Shown here piece after piece: positions 23,860 through 31,977 of a DNA stretch of 48,603 bases. The notes beneath the pieces were generated by a model. The model saw only the letters and a program-made list of their open reading frames with translations. It had not been told where the DNA came from and ran no database searches. The position numbers and the translations under genes are program-made. The DNA is from a virus, in the IMG/VR virus record IMGVR_UViG_3300046714_000420, positions 1 through 48,603 of that record; one strand, given 5' to 3'. Every line of letters begins with the position of its first letter. Position 1 is the stretch's first letter.

Positions 23860-25053
23860 TTGGCAGATCCAGCAACCTTTGCAGCGAGAGTCTCCGCTGC
23901 ATCCTCGATGAGTCCCGCTACCCCAATAGCGGCCCCCGCGACGTCCGGCTCGTCCGCAGCATCGAGCCCCGCAGCGGCGGCTGGCTCATCACCGACGTCT
24001 ACGGGAAGCGACGCTGGCACCTCGAGCGAAGCGCCTCCGGAGACGCCAGCGGCCGAGAGCGCGCCGGCTGAAGCGACCGACGCCGAGTCCAGCGGCACCT
24101 ACGGCTCGGACAAGGAACGCATCGACGCGGCCGTGCTCGCGCTCGAGAAGGACGATCTCGACGGAGCAGTCAAAGCCCTGGGACGGGACGTGAAGCTCAA
24201 GGGCGTCACCACCAAGGCCTTCAAGGCGTTATCGGTCAGGGAACGCAAACACGCCGAGCGGGTGAGGCGCGATCAGGACATGATCGCCAAGGCCAAGACG
24301 GAGCTCCAGGCGGATAGCGCGCGCGCGTCCAATCTGCTCCGGCACACGGAACAGAAATTCGGCTGGGTCGCCAAGGCCGAACAGGCCTGGGAGGACGGCC
24401 GCTATGTGGACTTTGCCAAAGCCGTCGAGCGCATGGCCAAGGGTTCGAGCCTGGCCACCATCACCCAGCGGATCGCCTCTGCGGGCATGGGCAAGACCGA
24501 GCCGGCGACCCCAGAAGAACGAGCGCTCGCCGAGTCCCGGGCAACACTGAAGGCCGAGCGGGACGCCTTCGAGAAGCAAAAGGCCGACGAGAAAGCCGCG
24601 GCCGAGAAAGCCAAGGGCCAGCAGTCGATCTCGGAGAAGCGCGCCACGGCCTTGGGCAAGTTCGCGGCCACCCACAAGGCGCACCCGTTCCTCAAGAACC
24701 CGGACGACCCCGAGGGGCCCGACCCGGATGCGCTCGCTGAAGCGTTCCAGGCGTACGAGCAGTCCTGGAAAAACGGCCGTTTCGAGAAGACCCCCAAGCA
24801 GGTGCTCGACGAGCTGCACGCGCGCGAGGTGCGGAAATTGAAGCGCCTCGGCATTACCCCCGCCGCGGCGGCGCAAGCGGCTCCGGTCGCCAAGGCGGGG
24901 ACCTCTACCGGAAAGCCTCCGCCCAAGCCTCGCTTGGCCGAGCCGCCCAAGACCGCGGGCGGCAAGCGCCCGTCGCTCGACGATACGAGGGAGTCCAGGA
25001 TCGCTCTGGCCCGACGCATGACCGAGCAGCAGACGCGGGGGATGAGACCGTGA
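23860..25053 (+). CDS. Probable capsid scaffolding protein
   Basis: 397 residues from TTG 23860. The first 80 residues are Ala/Ser/Thr/Pro-rich and disordered. The middle is charged helix (ERIDAAVLALEKDDLDGAVK, RALAESRATLKAERDAFEKQ and an Ala/Lys/Glu coiled coil). The C terminus is basic (KRPSLDDTRESRIALARRMT). This is the usual profile of phage scaffolds, which template procapsid assembly and bind coat through a basic C-terminal segment. The position between portal and terminase supports it, although the capsid gene is 7 kb away. Confidence 0.65.
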   Translation: MADPATFAARVSAASSMSPATPIAAPATSGSSAASSPAAAAGSSPTSTGSDAGTSSEAPPETPAAESAPAEATDAESSGTYGSDKERIDAAVLALEKDDLDGAVKALGRDVKLKGVTTKAFKALSVRERKHAERVRRDQDMIAKAKTELQADSARASNLLRHTEQKFGWVAKAEQAWEDGRYVDFAKAVERMAKGSSLATITQRIASAGMGKTEPATPEERALAESRATLKAERDAFEKQKADEKAAAEKAKGQQSISEKRATALGKFAATHKAHPFLKNPDDPEGPDPDALAEAFQAYEQSWKNGRFEKTPKQVLDELHAREVRKLKRLGITPAAAAQAAPVAKAGTSTGKPPPKPRLAEPPKTAGGKRPSLDDTRESRIALARRMTEQQTRGMRP

Positions 25054-25859
25054 TCCGCGCGATGAACAACACACTGCTCTGCAAGCCCCGCCCGGACATT
25101 CACAAGCTCGTCTGCGAGTTCGTGTCCAGCGGGGAGGAGATCGACTCGGCCATCTTCGGCAAGGTGCGGATCGACAACACCATCAGCTACGACGTCACGA
25201 GCAAGCCCAACCAATTTGCCTTCGGGGAGGTCCACAGCATGGGACGGGGCGCCGTCTGGATGCCGGAGAGGCTGCTCCCTCACTGCCCCGTGGGGAGCAT
25301 CATCGGCTTTGACTTGGCGCAGGTGAGCCACGCTTTCCCCCACGAGGGCGAGACGCTCTACGACTTGCCGATCGACGCGGCGCTCTGCCGATTCGACGTC
25401 GGGGCGCGGCTGCCGACCCCCTTGGGCGCCTACATGCTCACCGAGGAAGACCCCGCGAGCCTGAAGCGCCTGACGATGCGGGACAATAAGAGCAAGCTCA
25501 TCCTCCCCGACACCACCCTCGCTCAGGGCCTGAAGACGAACGATCGCACCTGGTCGCGGGTCACCATCGCGGCCGAGAAGGTGCTCGATGTGGGGACTGG
25601 GGGCATGGCGGTGGTGGAAAAGCCCATCGACAAGTTCGTCGGCTTCGGCCTGAACCGCAATCCCATCCGTGAGAAGGAACGCATCGAGGTCCACCCCGAT
25701 CGGTCTGCCATCGGGTTCGTCGCGCTCTTCATGCCGACCATGAGCGTCGACCTCTACGCCTACGGCACCCGGCACCGGTTTACGCCCTGGGACCGCCTCC
25801 GGTCTCTGGTGCAGTGGGACACCGGTGATACGAGAAAGGAGCGAGAGGCCGCGGCATGA
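25050..25859 (+). CDS. Unknown structural-region protein, possibly GroES-like
   Basis: 269 residues from GTG 25050; ATG 25062 is an alternative. The sequence is strand-rich. Two segments loosely resemble a co-chaperonin fold: residues about 50-115 (FAFGEVHSMGRG, then VGSIIGFDL and LYDLPIDAALCRFD) and 145-185 (KLILPDTTLAQG, then EKVLDVGTGGM). GroES has a strand-GxV-xxxGxG-xxxVGDxVxF pattern. The similarity is by eye only and unproven. The gene overlaps the scaffold and small-terminase genes by four bases each, so it probably acts in head assembly. Confidence 0.5.
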   Translation: MIRAMNNTLLCKPRPDIHKLVCEFVSSGEEIDSAIFGKVRIDNTISYDVTSKPNQFAFGEVHSMGRGAVWMPERLLPHCPVGSIIGFDLAQVSHAFPHEGETLYDLPIDAALCRFDVGARLPTPLGAYMLTEEDPASLKRLTMRDNKSKLILPDTTLAQGLKTNDRTWSRVTIAAEKVLDVGTGGMAVVEKPIDKFVGFGLNRNPIREKERIEVHPDRSAIGFVALFMPTMSVDLYAYGTRHRFTPWDRLRSLVQWDTGDTRKEREAAA

Positions 25860-26443
25860 CCCGCAAACGCGCCGTCGGCGAGGACGGCGACGGGCTCACC
25901 ACGGACCTCGTCGATCGATTGGTCGCGGCTCGGGAGACCCCGATGCCGAGGCGCTTTGCTGCGCTCCATTGTGGCGTGTCTCCCAAGACCTTCGAGCGCT
26001 GGCTCCAGGACGGGGCCTCGGGGACCGGGAGCCGGCTATCGATCGATCTGGCCCGGAGGATCTACCAGTACGAGGCCGCCGACGTGGGCCAGGAAATGGC
26101 GCACCTCAAGGTCATGGCGTCACACAACCCCATGGCCACCAAGACGTATCTCGAGCTCATGCACCCGGCGGATTTTGGGGGGTTCGTCCGGACGGCTCCC
26201 GACGAGTTCGAGCGGCCCGACCGGCAGCAGCGCACGAGAGGGCATCTCCTCGACAACCCTCCCCCCCGGATGCTCGCCGATATGAAGGCGCACGACTGGT
26301 TTCGGATGCCGAAGGGGATCACCAAGAAAGACCGCGCGGTCATCACGAAGATCCTCGCCTTCTACGAGAAGCAAGCCGCGGCGCTCTTGGCCGCCCCGCA
26401 TGAGGCTTCGGGGGAGACGGGCCCCGATGCCGCGCCGGCCTAG
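25856..26443 (+). CDS. terS: Terminase small subunit
   Basis: 195 residues. An N-terminal helix-turn-helix at about 33-52 (RFAALHCGVSPKTFERWLQD) fits the DNA-binding domain of small terminases. A helical centre (RRIYQYEAADVGQEMAHLKV) would form the oligomer ring, and a Pro-rich then helical C terminus could contact the large subunit. It recognises packaging sites and activates the large subunit. ATG overlaps the preceding stop, and the end overlaps the large terminase start by 17 bases. Confidence 0.75.
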   Translation: MTRKRAVGEDGDGLTTDLVDRLVAARETPMPRRFAALHCGVSPKTFERWLQDGASGTGSRLSIDLARRIYQYEAADVGQEMAHLKVMASHNPMATKTYLELMHPADFGGFVRTAPDEFERPDRQQRTRGHLLDNPPPRMLADMKAHDWFRMPKGITKKDRAVITKILAFYEKQAAALLAAPHEASGETGPDAAPA

Positions 26444-27902
26444 AACACTCGCTCCCGACCTCGAGCCGGGCTGGTGGGAGCACTGGGAGGACTCGTTCAC
26501 CGAGTACGAACCCCGGATCGATCTCACCGGGCACCTGCATAAAAAGCAGCTCCGGTTCCGGCTCGATCCCTCTCCCGTGCGCGTGGTCCACGGCACTCGT
26601 CGATCGGGTAAGAGCGAGGTCCTCTGCATCGAGGCGATCGAGATCGCCGACCAGTTCCCCGGCGAGACGATCCCCTACGTCATGCCCAGCATCGCCAAGG
26701 GCGCGGACATCGTGTTTCCGAAGTTCGAGGAGCTGAGCAAGCGCTTCGATCTGCACCTCCGGATCTCCCGAGGGGATTACAAGGTCCGCACCCCGTCGGG
26801 GGGCACGATCCAAATCTTCGGTCTGTCGACGGTGCCGGACGTGGAGAAAGGCCGCGGGCATCGGTTCCCCGAGGTCATCTTCGACGAGTGCGGCGCCCAG
26901 AGGCAGGAACTTCTAAAGAAGGCCGTCCGGGAGACCTTCGGGCCTGCTACGGCGGACTTCAAAGGCCTCGGGGGCAGAGGCATCGTGCTCGCGGGCACCG
27001 CTGGGTACGAGCCCGATTGCTACTGGGAGCAGATGGTGGGCGGCAACCGGCACGTCTCCAAGATGGGCGCGTCCGTGCACTTCATGACCATCTGGGACAA
27101 CCCGCTCTTCAAGGGCCGGGAGCAGATGGTCCTCGACTCTCACTTGCGAGAGAACAACCTCCCCGCCAACGACGCGGGCTACAGACGCGAATGGCTCGGG
27201 GAGTTCTGCGCGGACACCGAGGGCCTCTGCTACCAGCGCTGGGGCGGGCAGCTGTTGCCTCGCCACATGATCCCCGTCGGCGGATACACCGTGATGGGCC
27301 TCGACTTGGGCGGCACGGCCTCGCCCTCGGCCTGGGTCGTCGTGCGCTACATCGTGACCGAGTCCGTCATTGGGGACCGGGTCCGGACGATCCATCACGG
27401 GCACGTCATTGCGTCGTTCGAGAAGACCGATTGCAGCACGGAAGAGCTCGCCTCCATCACGCGCAAGCTCTGCGAGGCCTACCACGTGTCTCACATCGCG
27501 GGCGACTCGGCGGGCTTGGGATCGCGCATCGTCGATGACCTCCGCAAGATCTACAACCTGCCGATCGTCGCGGTGAAGAAGAACCCGATCAAGGCCGGGG
27601 CGATCTGGATGACGGATTCCCAGCTCGGCGCGGGCACGTTGCACGTGCATGAAGGGTGCGATTCGCTCATCCGGCAGCTCCGAACGGTGCCCTGGAACGC
27701 TCGCCGGAGTGACCATCACGGCACTTTCGGCGACCACTCGCTCGACGCGCTTCTGTACGCCGGGACGCTCAGCAGGCAACACGATCTCGAGCAGGAACTC
27801 CCGCCGGAGCCGGGCACCCCAGAATGGTACAAGGAACAGGAAAAGAGGGACGAACAGGCTACGATCGAGTTTGCCCGCTGGCGCCAGAATCGCGCCGCCT
27901 AG
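26427..27902 (+). CDS. terL: Terminase large subunit (ATPase-nuclease)
   Basis: 491 residues from ATG 26427, preceded by GGGGGAGACGG. The Walker A-like P-loop GTRRSGKS is at 56-63 and Walker B VIFDE at 150-154. RNase H-type nuclease residues appear in GLDLG (291-295), IAGDSAG (about 358-364) and GDHSLDAL (435-442). This is the motor that packages DNA into the procapsid and cuts concatemers. An in-frame ATG at 26400 lies deeper in the small-subunit gene. All motifs are present, so the protein should be active. Confidence 0.93.
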   Translation: MPRRPRTLAPDLEPGWWEHWEDSFTEYEPRIDLTGHLHKKQLRFRLDPSPVRVVHGTRRSGKSEVLCIEAIEIADQFPGETIPYVMPSIAKGADIVFPKFEELSKRFDLHLRISRGDYKVRTPSGGTIQIFGLSTVPDVEKGRGHRFPEVIFDECGAQRQELLKKAVRETFGPATADFKGLGGRGIVLAGTAGYEPDCYWEQMVGGNRHVSKMGASVHFMTIWDNPLFKGREQMVLDSHLRENNLPANDAGYRREWLGEFCADTEGLCYQRWGGQLLPRHMIPVGGYTVMGLDLGGTASPSAWVVVRYIVTESVIGDRVRTIHHGHVIASFEKTDCSTEELASITRKLCEAYHVSHIAGDSAGLGSRIVDDLRKIYNLPIVAVKKNPIKAGAIWMTDSQLGAGTLHVHEGCDSLIRQLRTVPWNARRSDHHGTFGDHSLDALLYAGTLSRQHDLEQELPPEPGTPEWYKEQEKRDEQATIEFARWRQNRAA

Positions 27903-27917
27903 CAGGCCCCGGCCGGA

Positions 27918-27934
27918 CGTGATACCGTCCCGGC
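27918..27934 (+). promoter_or_regulatory. Extended -10 promoter-like element after terL
   Basis: TGATACCGT (27920-27928) lies in the 54-bp gap between terL and the next gene. The surrounding 17 bases agree at 15 positions with 31283-31299 before ATG 31301. There is no good -35. GGACG and CGTCC arms flank TGATAC, so a small hairpin is also possible. Confidence 0.4.
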
Positions 27935-27939
27935 TCTCT

Positions 27940-27956
27940 CATGAAAGGCGAAACCC
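27940..27956 (+). promoter_or_regulatory. Translation leader CATGAAAGGCGAAACCC (copy 2)
   Basis: Identical to 23843-23859 and, like it, ends one base before the start codon. Here it contains an out-of-frame ATG that is not needed for coding. AAAGG is the probable ribosome-binding element. Confidence 0.6.
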
Positions 27957-28280
27957 ATGAACGATCTGTCAGCTCAGCACCACCCTGAGACCGCGGCCAT
28001 CAACCGGCTGTTACTGAATGCAGCCAAGACGGCGTTGGCAAAACACCCCGTGCTCGAAGCCATGGCGACGCAGATCGCGATCATCGACGACGGCGGCACG
28101 GCGATCCGCTTCACGTTTGACGGGCCGGCACTGCCAGAGAAGCAATTCTTCCAGGTCTCGTGCTCGGTACTCCCGAGCGACGACGAACTCATCCGCATGA
28201 TCGCCGACACTCTCCCGACGTGCGAGAGGGCCATTGCCGCAGCGATGCGCAAGGCGGGGTACGCGGGCGGAGCGGGCTGA
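27957..28280 (+). CDS. Hypothetical protein (107 aa)
   Basis: Helical N terminus (ETAAINRLLLNAAKTALAK), a strand segment (QIAIIDDGGTAIRFTFDG) and a helical C terminus (DDELIRMIADTLPTCERAIA). First gene after terL, with its own leader and promoter-like element. The stop overlaps the next ATG by one base. Function not recognised. Confidence 0.65.
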   Translation: MNDLSAQHHPETAAINRLLLNAAKTALAKHPVLEAMATQIAIIDDGGTAIRFTFDGPALPEKQFFQVSCSVLPSDDELIRMIADTLPTCERAIAAAMRKAGYAGGAG

Positions 28281-28480
28281 TGCCAAGTCTCATTGGCAGT
28301 GTGATCGTCGGGGTTCTGGTCTTCCTCGCGTTCTGCGGCGTCGAGGAAGCAGCTTGCTCGAGCAAGGCCGGGAAGATGGGTTTCAAGAGCGACTATGGCC
28401 CGGTCCAGGGCTGCATGATCCAGGTGGAGAAGCATTGGATCCCGATCGAGAGCTACCGGACGATCGGGGGTGTGGATTGA
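28280..28480 (+). CDS. Small conserved phage membrane protein
   Basis: 66 residues. A transmembrane or signal segment at 4-20 (LIGSVIVGVLVFLAFCG) is followed by a soluble tail with C, KMGF, GPVQGCMIQV and HWIPIESYR. The pattern 'MGF...G..QGCMI....KWIP...YR' is one I recognise from small phage proteins of unknown role. Starts in TGATG and ends in TTGA overlap. Probably located in the inner membrane or periplasm. Confidence 0.65.
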   Translation: MPSLIGSVIVGVLVFLAFCGVEEAACSSKAGKMGFKSDYGPVQGCMIQVEKHWIPIESYRTIGGVD

Positions 28481-28818
28481 CCGACCTACGCAACCCGGGC
28501 AAGGCAACGCTCAACATGAACGACCTGGTCTCGGTGCGTCTCACCGATGCCGGGCTGACCATGCTCGACAAATACGAGACCGATCTCGGGGTCCCTTATC
28601 TTCACCGCCGGTCGAGTGTCACCGAGGCCAACCTCTGGCGCGGTCCGCTCTGGTCCCTCATGCAGGAGTTCGGCCCCAACATCTCCATGGGCATGAACGA
28701 TGGGCCGTTCGTGGACAACCGGATCGACTGGGAGAACACCTCCGAGCAATCGGTGTGCGATCATCGCTACGGGTCCCACGGTGACACGTGCGTCAAGTGC
28801 GGGAAAGGGGCGTACTGA
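28477..28818 (+). CDS. Hypothetical protein with C-terminal Cys motif
   Basis: TTG 28477 overlaps the preceding TGA (113 aa). ATG 28516 (start of MNDLVSVRLTDAGL) is a good alternative, since related phage proteins begin with that 'L.D.V.V.LT..G' segment. The C terminus has C-H-H-C-C spacing (CDHRYGSHGDTCVKCG) that could bind zinc. One-base overlap with the next gene. Function unknown. Confidence 0.6.
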   Translation: MTDLRNPGKATLNMNDLVSVRLTDAGLTMLDKYETDLGVPYLHRRSSVTEANLWRGPLWSLMQEFGPNISMGMNDGPFVDNRIDWENTSEQSVCDHRYGSHGDTCVKCGKGAY

Positions 28819-29099
28819 TGAATATCGACGACCTCACACCCAAAGACCTCGCCGACATCGACCGGCTCAACCCGCCCCAGGCCGATCGGATCGCCAAGGC
28901 CAGCGAGATGACCAAGCCGCTGGACGCCGCGCGGCTGAAGGAAGAACTCACCGCGTGCCGAGAGGCCAACGCGCGCACGTATGCCGAGCTGAAGAACGCG
29001 CAACGCGACGTCGAGCGCTTGAAGGCTCTGGAGGACGAAAACCGGAGACTCCGGGAGCACCTCGACGACTTGCGCACGCTGATTCGGAGGCTGGATTGA
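28818..29099 (+). CDS. Small coiled-coil protein with DIDRLNPP motif
   Basis: 93 residues. The N terminus reads DDLTPKDLADIDRLNPPQ. The rest is a long charged helix (ELTACREANARTYAELKNAQ, VERLKALEDENRRLREHLDD). The LADIDRLNPP segment is echoed as LAEIDRMNPP at the C terminus of the 31301-31786 product. It probably dimerises through the coiled coil. No function known. Confidence 0.65.
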   Translation: MNIDDLTPKDLADIDRLNPPQADRIAKASEMTKPLDAARLKEELTACREANARTYAELKNAQRDVERLKALEDENRRLREHLDDLRTLIRRLD

Positions 29100-29494
29100 C
29101 CACCCTCCGCATCGACGTCGGGCGCTGCTCCGGGACCACGATCGAGGACATCGTGAAGGGCCTCCGACTCGCCGGGTGCATGAAGAGCCTGGAGATGGAT
29201 CCGAACGGTTGGGAGTTCATCCCGCGGGACGAGTTGAAACGGGCCCTCGAGAGCGACGGGTTCTGCGTCGAGGTGGTGGCTTGGCCCGACCCTCCGCCGT
29301 TGCCGCTCTGGCAACGGGTCAGGGCTTGGCCCTTCCGTATCTACCTCTGGGCTCGGCGCGTCGTCCTTCGGGAGCGCATCGAGGACCAGTTCATGCGGGA
29401 CTTGTTTGGGGGCCACGACGGGGACGCGCTGCATGCCGTGTCCACGCGCGAGAGCCCGTTCCTACGGAAGATCCGGAAGGACTCCGAGCCATGA
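29096..29494 (+). CDS. Hypothetical protein (132 aa)
   Basis: TTG 29096 overlaps the preceding TGA. N-terminal half: TLRIDVGRCSGTTIEDIVKG and FIPRDELKRALESDGFCVEV, compact and mixed alpha/beta. C-terminal half: a basic aromatic stretch (LWQRVRAWPFRIYLWARRVV) that could be membrane-associated, then a charged tail. Stop overlaps the next ATG. No family recognised. Confidence 0.6.
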   Translation: MTTLRIDVGRCSGTTIEDIVKGLRLAGCMKSLEMDPNGWEFIPRDELKRALESDGFCVEVVAWPDPPPLPLWQRVRAWPFRIYLWARRVVLRERIEDQFMRDLFGGHDGDALHAVSTRESPFLRKIRKDSEP

Positions 29495-30069
29495 TGCGCC
29501 CCCAGTCCGAAATCGGCTTCCTCATGCTCCAGTGGCTCGGGGTGCTCGTCCCGGGCGCGTTCCTGGAGGAGGTCAAGACGTGGGGAGGGAGACGCCCTGG
29601 AAAGGCAGCAACGGCCGCAGCGGCGCGCGCGTACGTCATTGGCGTGGATAAGGATCCGCGCTCGACGAAGGCGAGACGAGACCTCCCGGTCCGGTCTGAA
29701 ATCTTCGACGTCGATCGGCGGGTCGAGGAAGCGGACACGGCGCGCTTCACGGCCGGCGATGTCCTCACCTGGCCCAGCGCCGAGGCCATGCTGAGCGGAG
29801 AGCCGCCCGAGGGGTATGATCAAGCGCTCTTGCGTGCGGCAACGGAGGGCGTTGGCGTGGCCATCACGCACGTGGACCCGGAGGCAGGAACGGTCACGGT
29901 GACCACGCGCGCGCGGCGCTTGGTCGAAAAGCTCAACCGAGAGGGACGCCCGATAGAGGCTCGGTGTCCTCGGTGCTTGGAACGGATCGACGGCGGCATG
30001 TGCGCTGGCGTTTGCATGAACTGTGACGTGGACCCGCCGGAGGAAGCGGTCTGCGGGGACCATGACTGA
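29491..30069 (+). CDS. Hypothetical protein with C-terminal zinc-ribbon-like cluster
   Basis: 192 residues. A basic N-terminal half (GGRRPGKAATAAAARAYVIG) is followed by an acidic helical region. A C-terminal CPRC...CAGVCMNCD cluster probably binds zinc. A central strand pair (VGVAITHVDPEAGTVTVTTR) is visible. ATGA overlap upstream and an 8-base overlap downstream. Function unknown. Confidence 0.6.
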   Translation: MMRPQSEIGFLMLQWLGVLVPGAFLEEVKTWGGRRPGKAATAAAARAYVIGVDKDPRSTKARRDLPVRSEIFDVDRRVEEADTARFTAGDVLTWPSAEAMLSGEPPEGYDQALLRAATEGVGVAITHVDPEAGTVTVTTRARRLVEKLNREGRPIEARCPRCLERIDGGMCAGVCMNCDVDPPEEAVCGDHD

Positions 30070-30307
30070 CTGGCAAGCCCTCATCTCGGAGGCCGCCGTC
30101 CAGTGCTTTCTCCGGAGCGGGAAGGTGCCAACGTTCCTGCTCGCGCGCGGCGACATGGTCGACCTCTGCGCTCAGGTGATGCAACGCGACCCGGAAGATC
30201 TCCGGCGGGACATCTCTGGCGAAGGGTTCGTTGCCATCCGGTGCGCGGTGCATTCGGAGCCCCTCTCGCGCGCGGTGATAGTCGACGAGTGGACCCAGGC
30301 CGGGTAA
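30062..30307 (+). CDS. Small hypothetical protein (81 aa)
   Basis: From ATG 30062: helical start (DWQALISEAAVQCFLRSGK), GDMVDLCAQVMQRDPEDLRR, then strands (GFVAIRCAVHSEPLSRAVIV). Probably cytoplasmic. No recognised domain. It overlaps the previous gene by 8 bases and is followed by a short gap with a GAAAGGCG leader. Confidence 0.6.
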   Translation: MTDWQALISEAAVQCFLRSGKVPTFLLARGDMVDLCAQVMQRDPEDLRRDISGEGFVAIRCAVHSEPLSRAVIVDEWTQAG

Positions 30308-30332
30308 GCTCCGCCCCAACGAAAGGCGCATC

Positions 30333-31280
30333 ATGAAGACCCTCGAGCGATTCTGGCAGTGGTACGACGCGGAGAGCCCAGGGGCGGGGAAGGCGTTGAG
30401 CCTATCGAGCGAGCATGTGAGCGGAGTCGCTCGTTTCGCGCTCAGCCTAGCGGCATCCCTCATCGATTGCCGGCAAGACCCGAGCAAGTCCCTCGGGTGC
30501 AGCTTCTGCGATCGGGACATGCTGGAGAAGTACCCCCAGGCGCTCCGGGACCTGTCCCTCGCGCTCTGCCCCGCGCTCGAGGCGATGTATGCGGCCGTGC
30601 CGGAGGGGGAGGCGAAGCCGCTGCCGTGGATCCCGCTGGCACACCCCGATCCCTATGAGTTCCGTATGATCACCGGAGCCGAGATCTTGGCGAATGCTCG
30701 GGCGCTCCGAGAGCGGACCGCGATGCAGAACGCCGCAGCGCTGATGCAGGTGGAGAACAAGATCCTCGCGTCCGTCGACCGGGAGACGGTCCCCTTGCGC
30801 CAGCCCAACATGTTCGATCGGGCCATCGAGCTATACGATCCGTTCCTGTCGCCACCCAAGCACGTCCGGAACCGCTGCGTCCGGTCTTTGGAAGCCCAGG
30901 CCGAACACGCGAAGTGTACGCGGCTGCTCGGACCGGCGGAGTGCTTCGAGTGCCAGAGCTCCCCGTGCCGGTGGAGTGCGGGAGGATGGCCAGAGCCGGG
31001 TTTCGCCGAGGACATGCGCATCATCCACATCAATCCCGACCTGGACCTAAATGGATGCGACGCTCTGCGCGGGTCGTCCGGCGTCCTGGTGCGCCTCGCG
31101 GGGAAAGCCGCCGACTACAATCGAGCCGTGCTGCGCTACCTGCTCCTCGACATCCTCGACCCGGGCCACATCGCCACGACCTACGCCGATCCGGAGTTCG
31201 GGCGGCGCTGGGAGATCTGGAAGGCCGAGCGCGTGGATGTGGAGATCCGCAATTCGGCCGAGGCTGCCCGCCGACCCTAG
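30333..31280 (+). CDS. Hypothetical protein (315 aa)
   Basis: Helical N-terminal half (RFWQWYDAESPGAGKALSLS, FALSLAASLIDC, QALRDLSLALCPALEAMY). The middle contains several cysteines (GCSFCD, ECFECQSSPCRW). The C terminus (RIIHINPDLDLNGCDALRGS, GHIATTYADPEFGRRWEIWK) looks globular. GAAAGGCG provides the ribosome site, and TAAGCT at 30305-30310 is a weak -10 candidate. No family can be named. Confidence 0.6.
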   Translation: MKTLERFWQWYDAESPGAGKALSLSSEHVSGVARFALSLAASLIDCRQDPSKSLGCSFCDRDMLEKYPQALRDLSLALCPALEAMYAAVPEGEAKPLPWIPLAHPDPYEFRMITGAEILANARALRERTAMQNAAALMQVENKILASVDRETVPLRQPNMFDRAIELYDPFLSPPKHVRNRCVRSLEAQAEHAKCTRLLGPAECFECQSSPCRWSAGGWPEPGFAEDMRIIHINPDLDLNGCDALRGSSGVLVRLAGKAADYNRAVLRYLLLDILDPGHIATTYADPEFGRRWEIWKAERVDVEIRNSAEAARRP

Positions 31281-31282
31281 CC

Positions 31283-31299
31283 CGTGCTACCCTCCCGGC
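31283..31299 (+). promoter_or_regulatory. Extended -10 promoter-like element, leaderless geometry
   Basis: TGCTACCCT (31285-31293) ends eight bases before ATG 31301, so transcription would begin at about 31300. No Shine-Dalgarno precedes the ATG. The 17-base context closely matches 27918-27934. A leaderless transcript is the simplest reading. Confidence 0.45.
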
Positions 31300-31300
31300 C

Positions 31301-31786
31301 ATGGCGAGCATCAGCGATCAAATCCGACGCGTCCAGCTGAAGAAATCCCCCGAGCAGCAAGCCCGCGAGGCCTCCGAGGCGAGGCGCGAGAGGGCCAAGC
31401 TCGCCAACAAGCTGAAGGACCAGCGCAAGGGCGGGAGCGTCATGGACCCCGCCTTCACGAGGCAGCTGAAGGCCAAGGCCGCGGCGGTGAGCGCCGGGCA
31501 ACCGAAGGTCAGGGGAGACCTCCCGGATGCGCTCGCCAAGCTCCGCCTCGAAGGCAAGCTCCCGCCCGAGGGAGGACCGATCCGGGTGGGATATGTCCCG
31601 ACCCCGGAGGAGGTCTTGGGCGATGAGGCTCTGCCGAAAGCGACGGACCCGGGCGAGCCCGAGACCGCGGACATCGATTGCCCGCCCGCCACGACGGTGC
31701 TGGGAGGCTTCACCGAGGAGGAGCTAGCGGAGATCGATCGGATGAACCCGCCCAGGAAGGGCCAGAAGCGCGCGAGCAAGCGCTAG
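31301..31786 (+). CDS. Basic helical protein with C-terminal EIDRMNPP motif
   Basis: 161 residues. The N-terminal 50 are highly charged helix (IRRVQLKKSPEQQAREASEA, RRERAKLANKLKDQRKGG), followed by a Pro-rich middle and TEEELAEIDRMNPPRKGQ near the C terminus. That motif recurs at the N terminus of the 28818-29099 product. Lies just before the capsid promoter, so it may be a minor head protein or assembly factor. Function not known. Confidence 0.6.
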   Translation: MASISDQIRRVQLKKSPEQQAREASEARRERAKLANKLKDQRKGGSVMDPAFTRQLKAKAAAVSAGQPKVRGDLPDALAKLRLEGKLPPEGGPIRVGYVPTPEEVLGDEALPKATDPGEPETADIDCPPATTVLGGFTEEELAEIDRMNPPRKGQKRASKR

Positions 31787-31792
31787 TCCGAT

Positions 31793-31821
31793 TTGACGCA
31801 CGGCCGGACTCGCGATAGAGT
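31793..31821 (+). promoter_or_regulatory. Strong sigma-70-like promoter before the capsid gene
   Basis: TTGACG (31793-31798), 17-bp spacer, TAGAGT (31816-31821): 5 of 6 and 4 of 6 consensus matches. Expected start is about 31828, giving a 150-base leader to the capsid ATG. The -35 context (GATTTGACG followed by GGCCGG) resembles that at 10116-10134. Confidence 0.65.
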
Positions 31822-31977
31822 TCCGCTCAGCTGACCTCTCACGAGATAAGCGGTCGACGGGCGACCCTCCAAAAGACCCGCGCGGACAGCTAGGCCGCCA
31901 GGCTCCCGAAGCCTAACCGAGCGCTCTGCAACGAAGCCATTCGTTGTCCCAGCCAGGTTTCCCTTCGGAGGTCCGCG
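31822..31977 (+). promoter_or_regulatory. Structured 5' leader of the capsid gene
   Basis: No gene seen here. It contains a perfect 7-bp hairpin CAACGAA-GCCA-TTCGTTG (31929-31946), a smaller AGGCT/AGCCT stem (31900-31914) and a strong CGGAGGT ribosome site before ATG 31978. Hairpins this close to a strong ribosome site usually stabilise abundant phage mRNAs. Confidence 0.5.

Noticed and set aside
28789-29434. Minus-strand ORFs across 28.8-29.4 kb
   Set aside because: They mirror the coiled-coil and unknown + strand genes, whose overlaps and codon composition are better.
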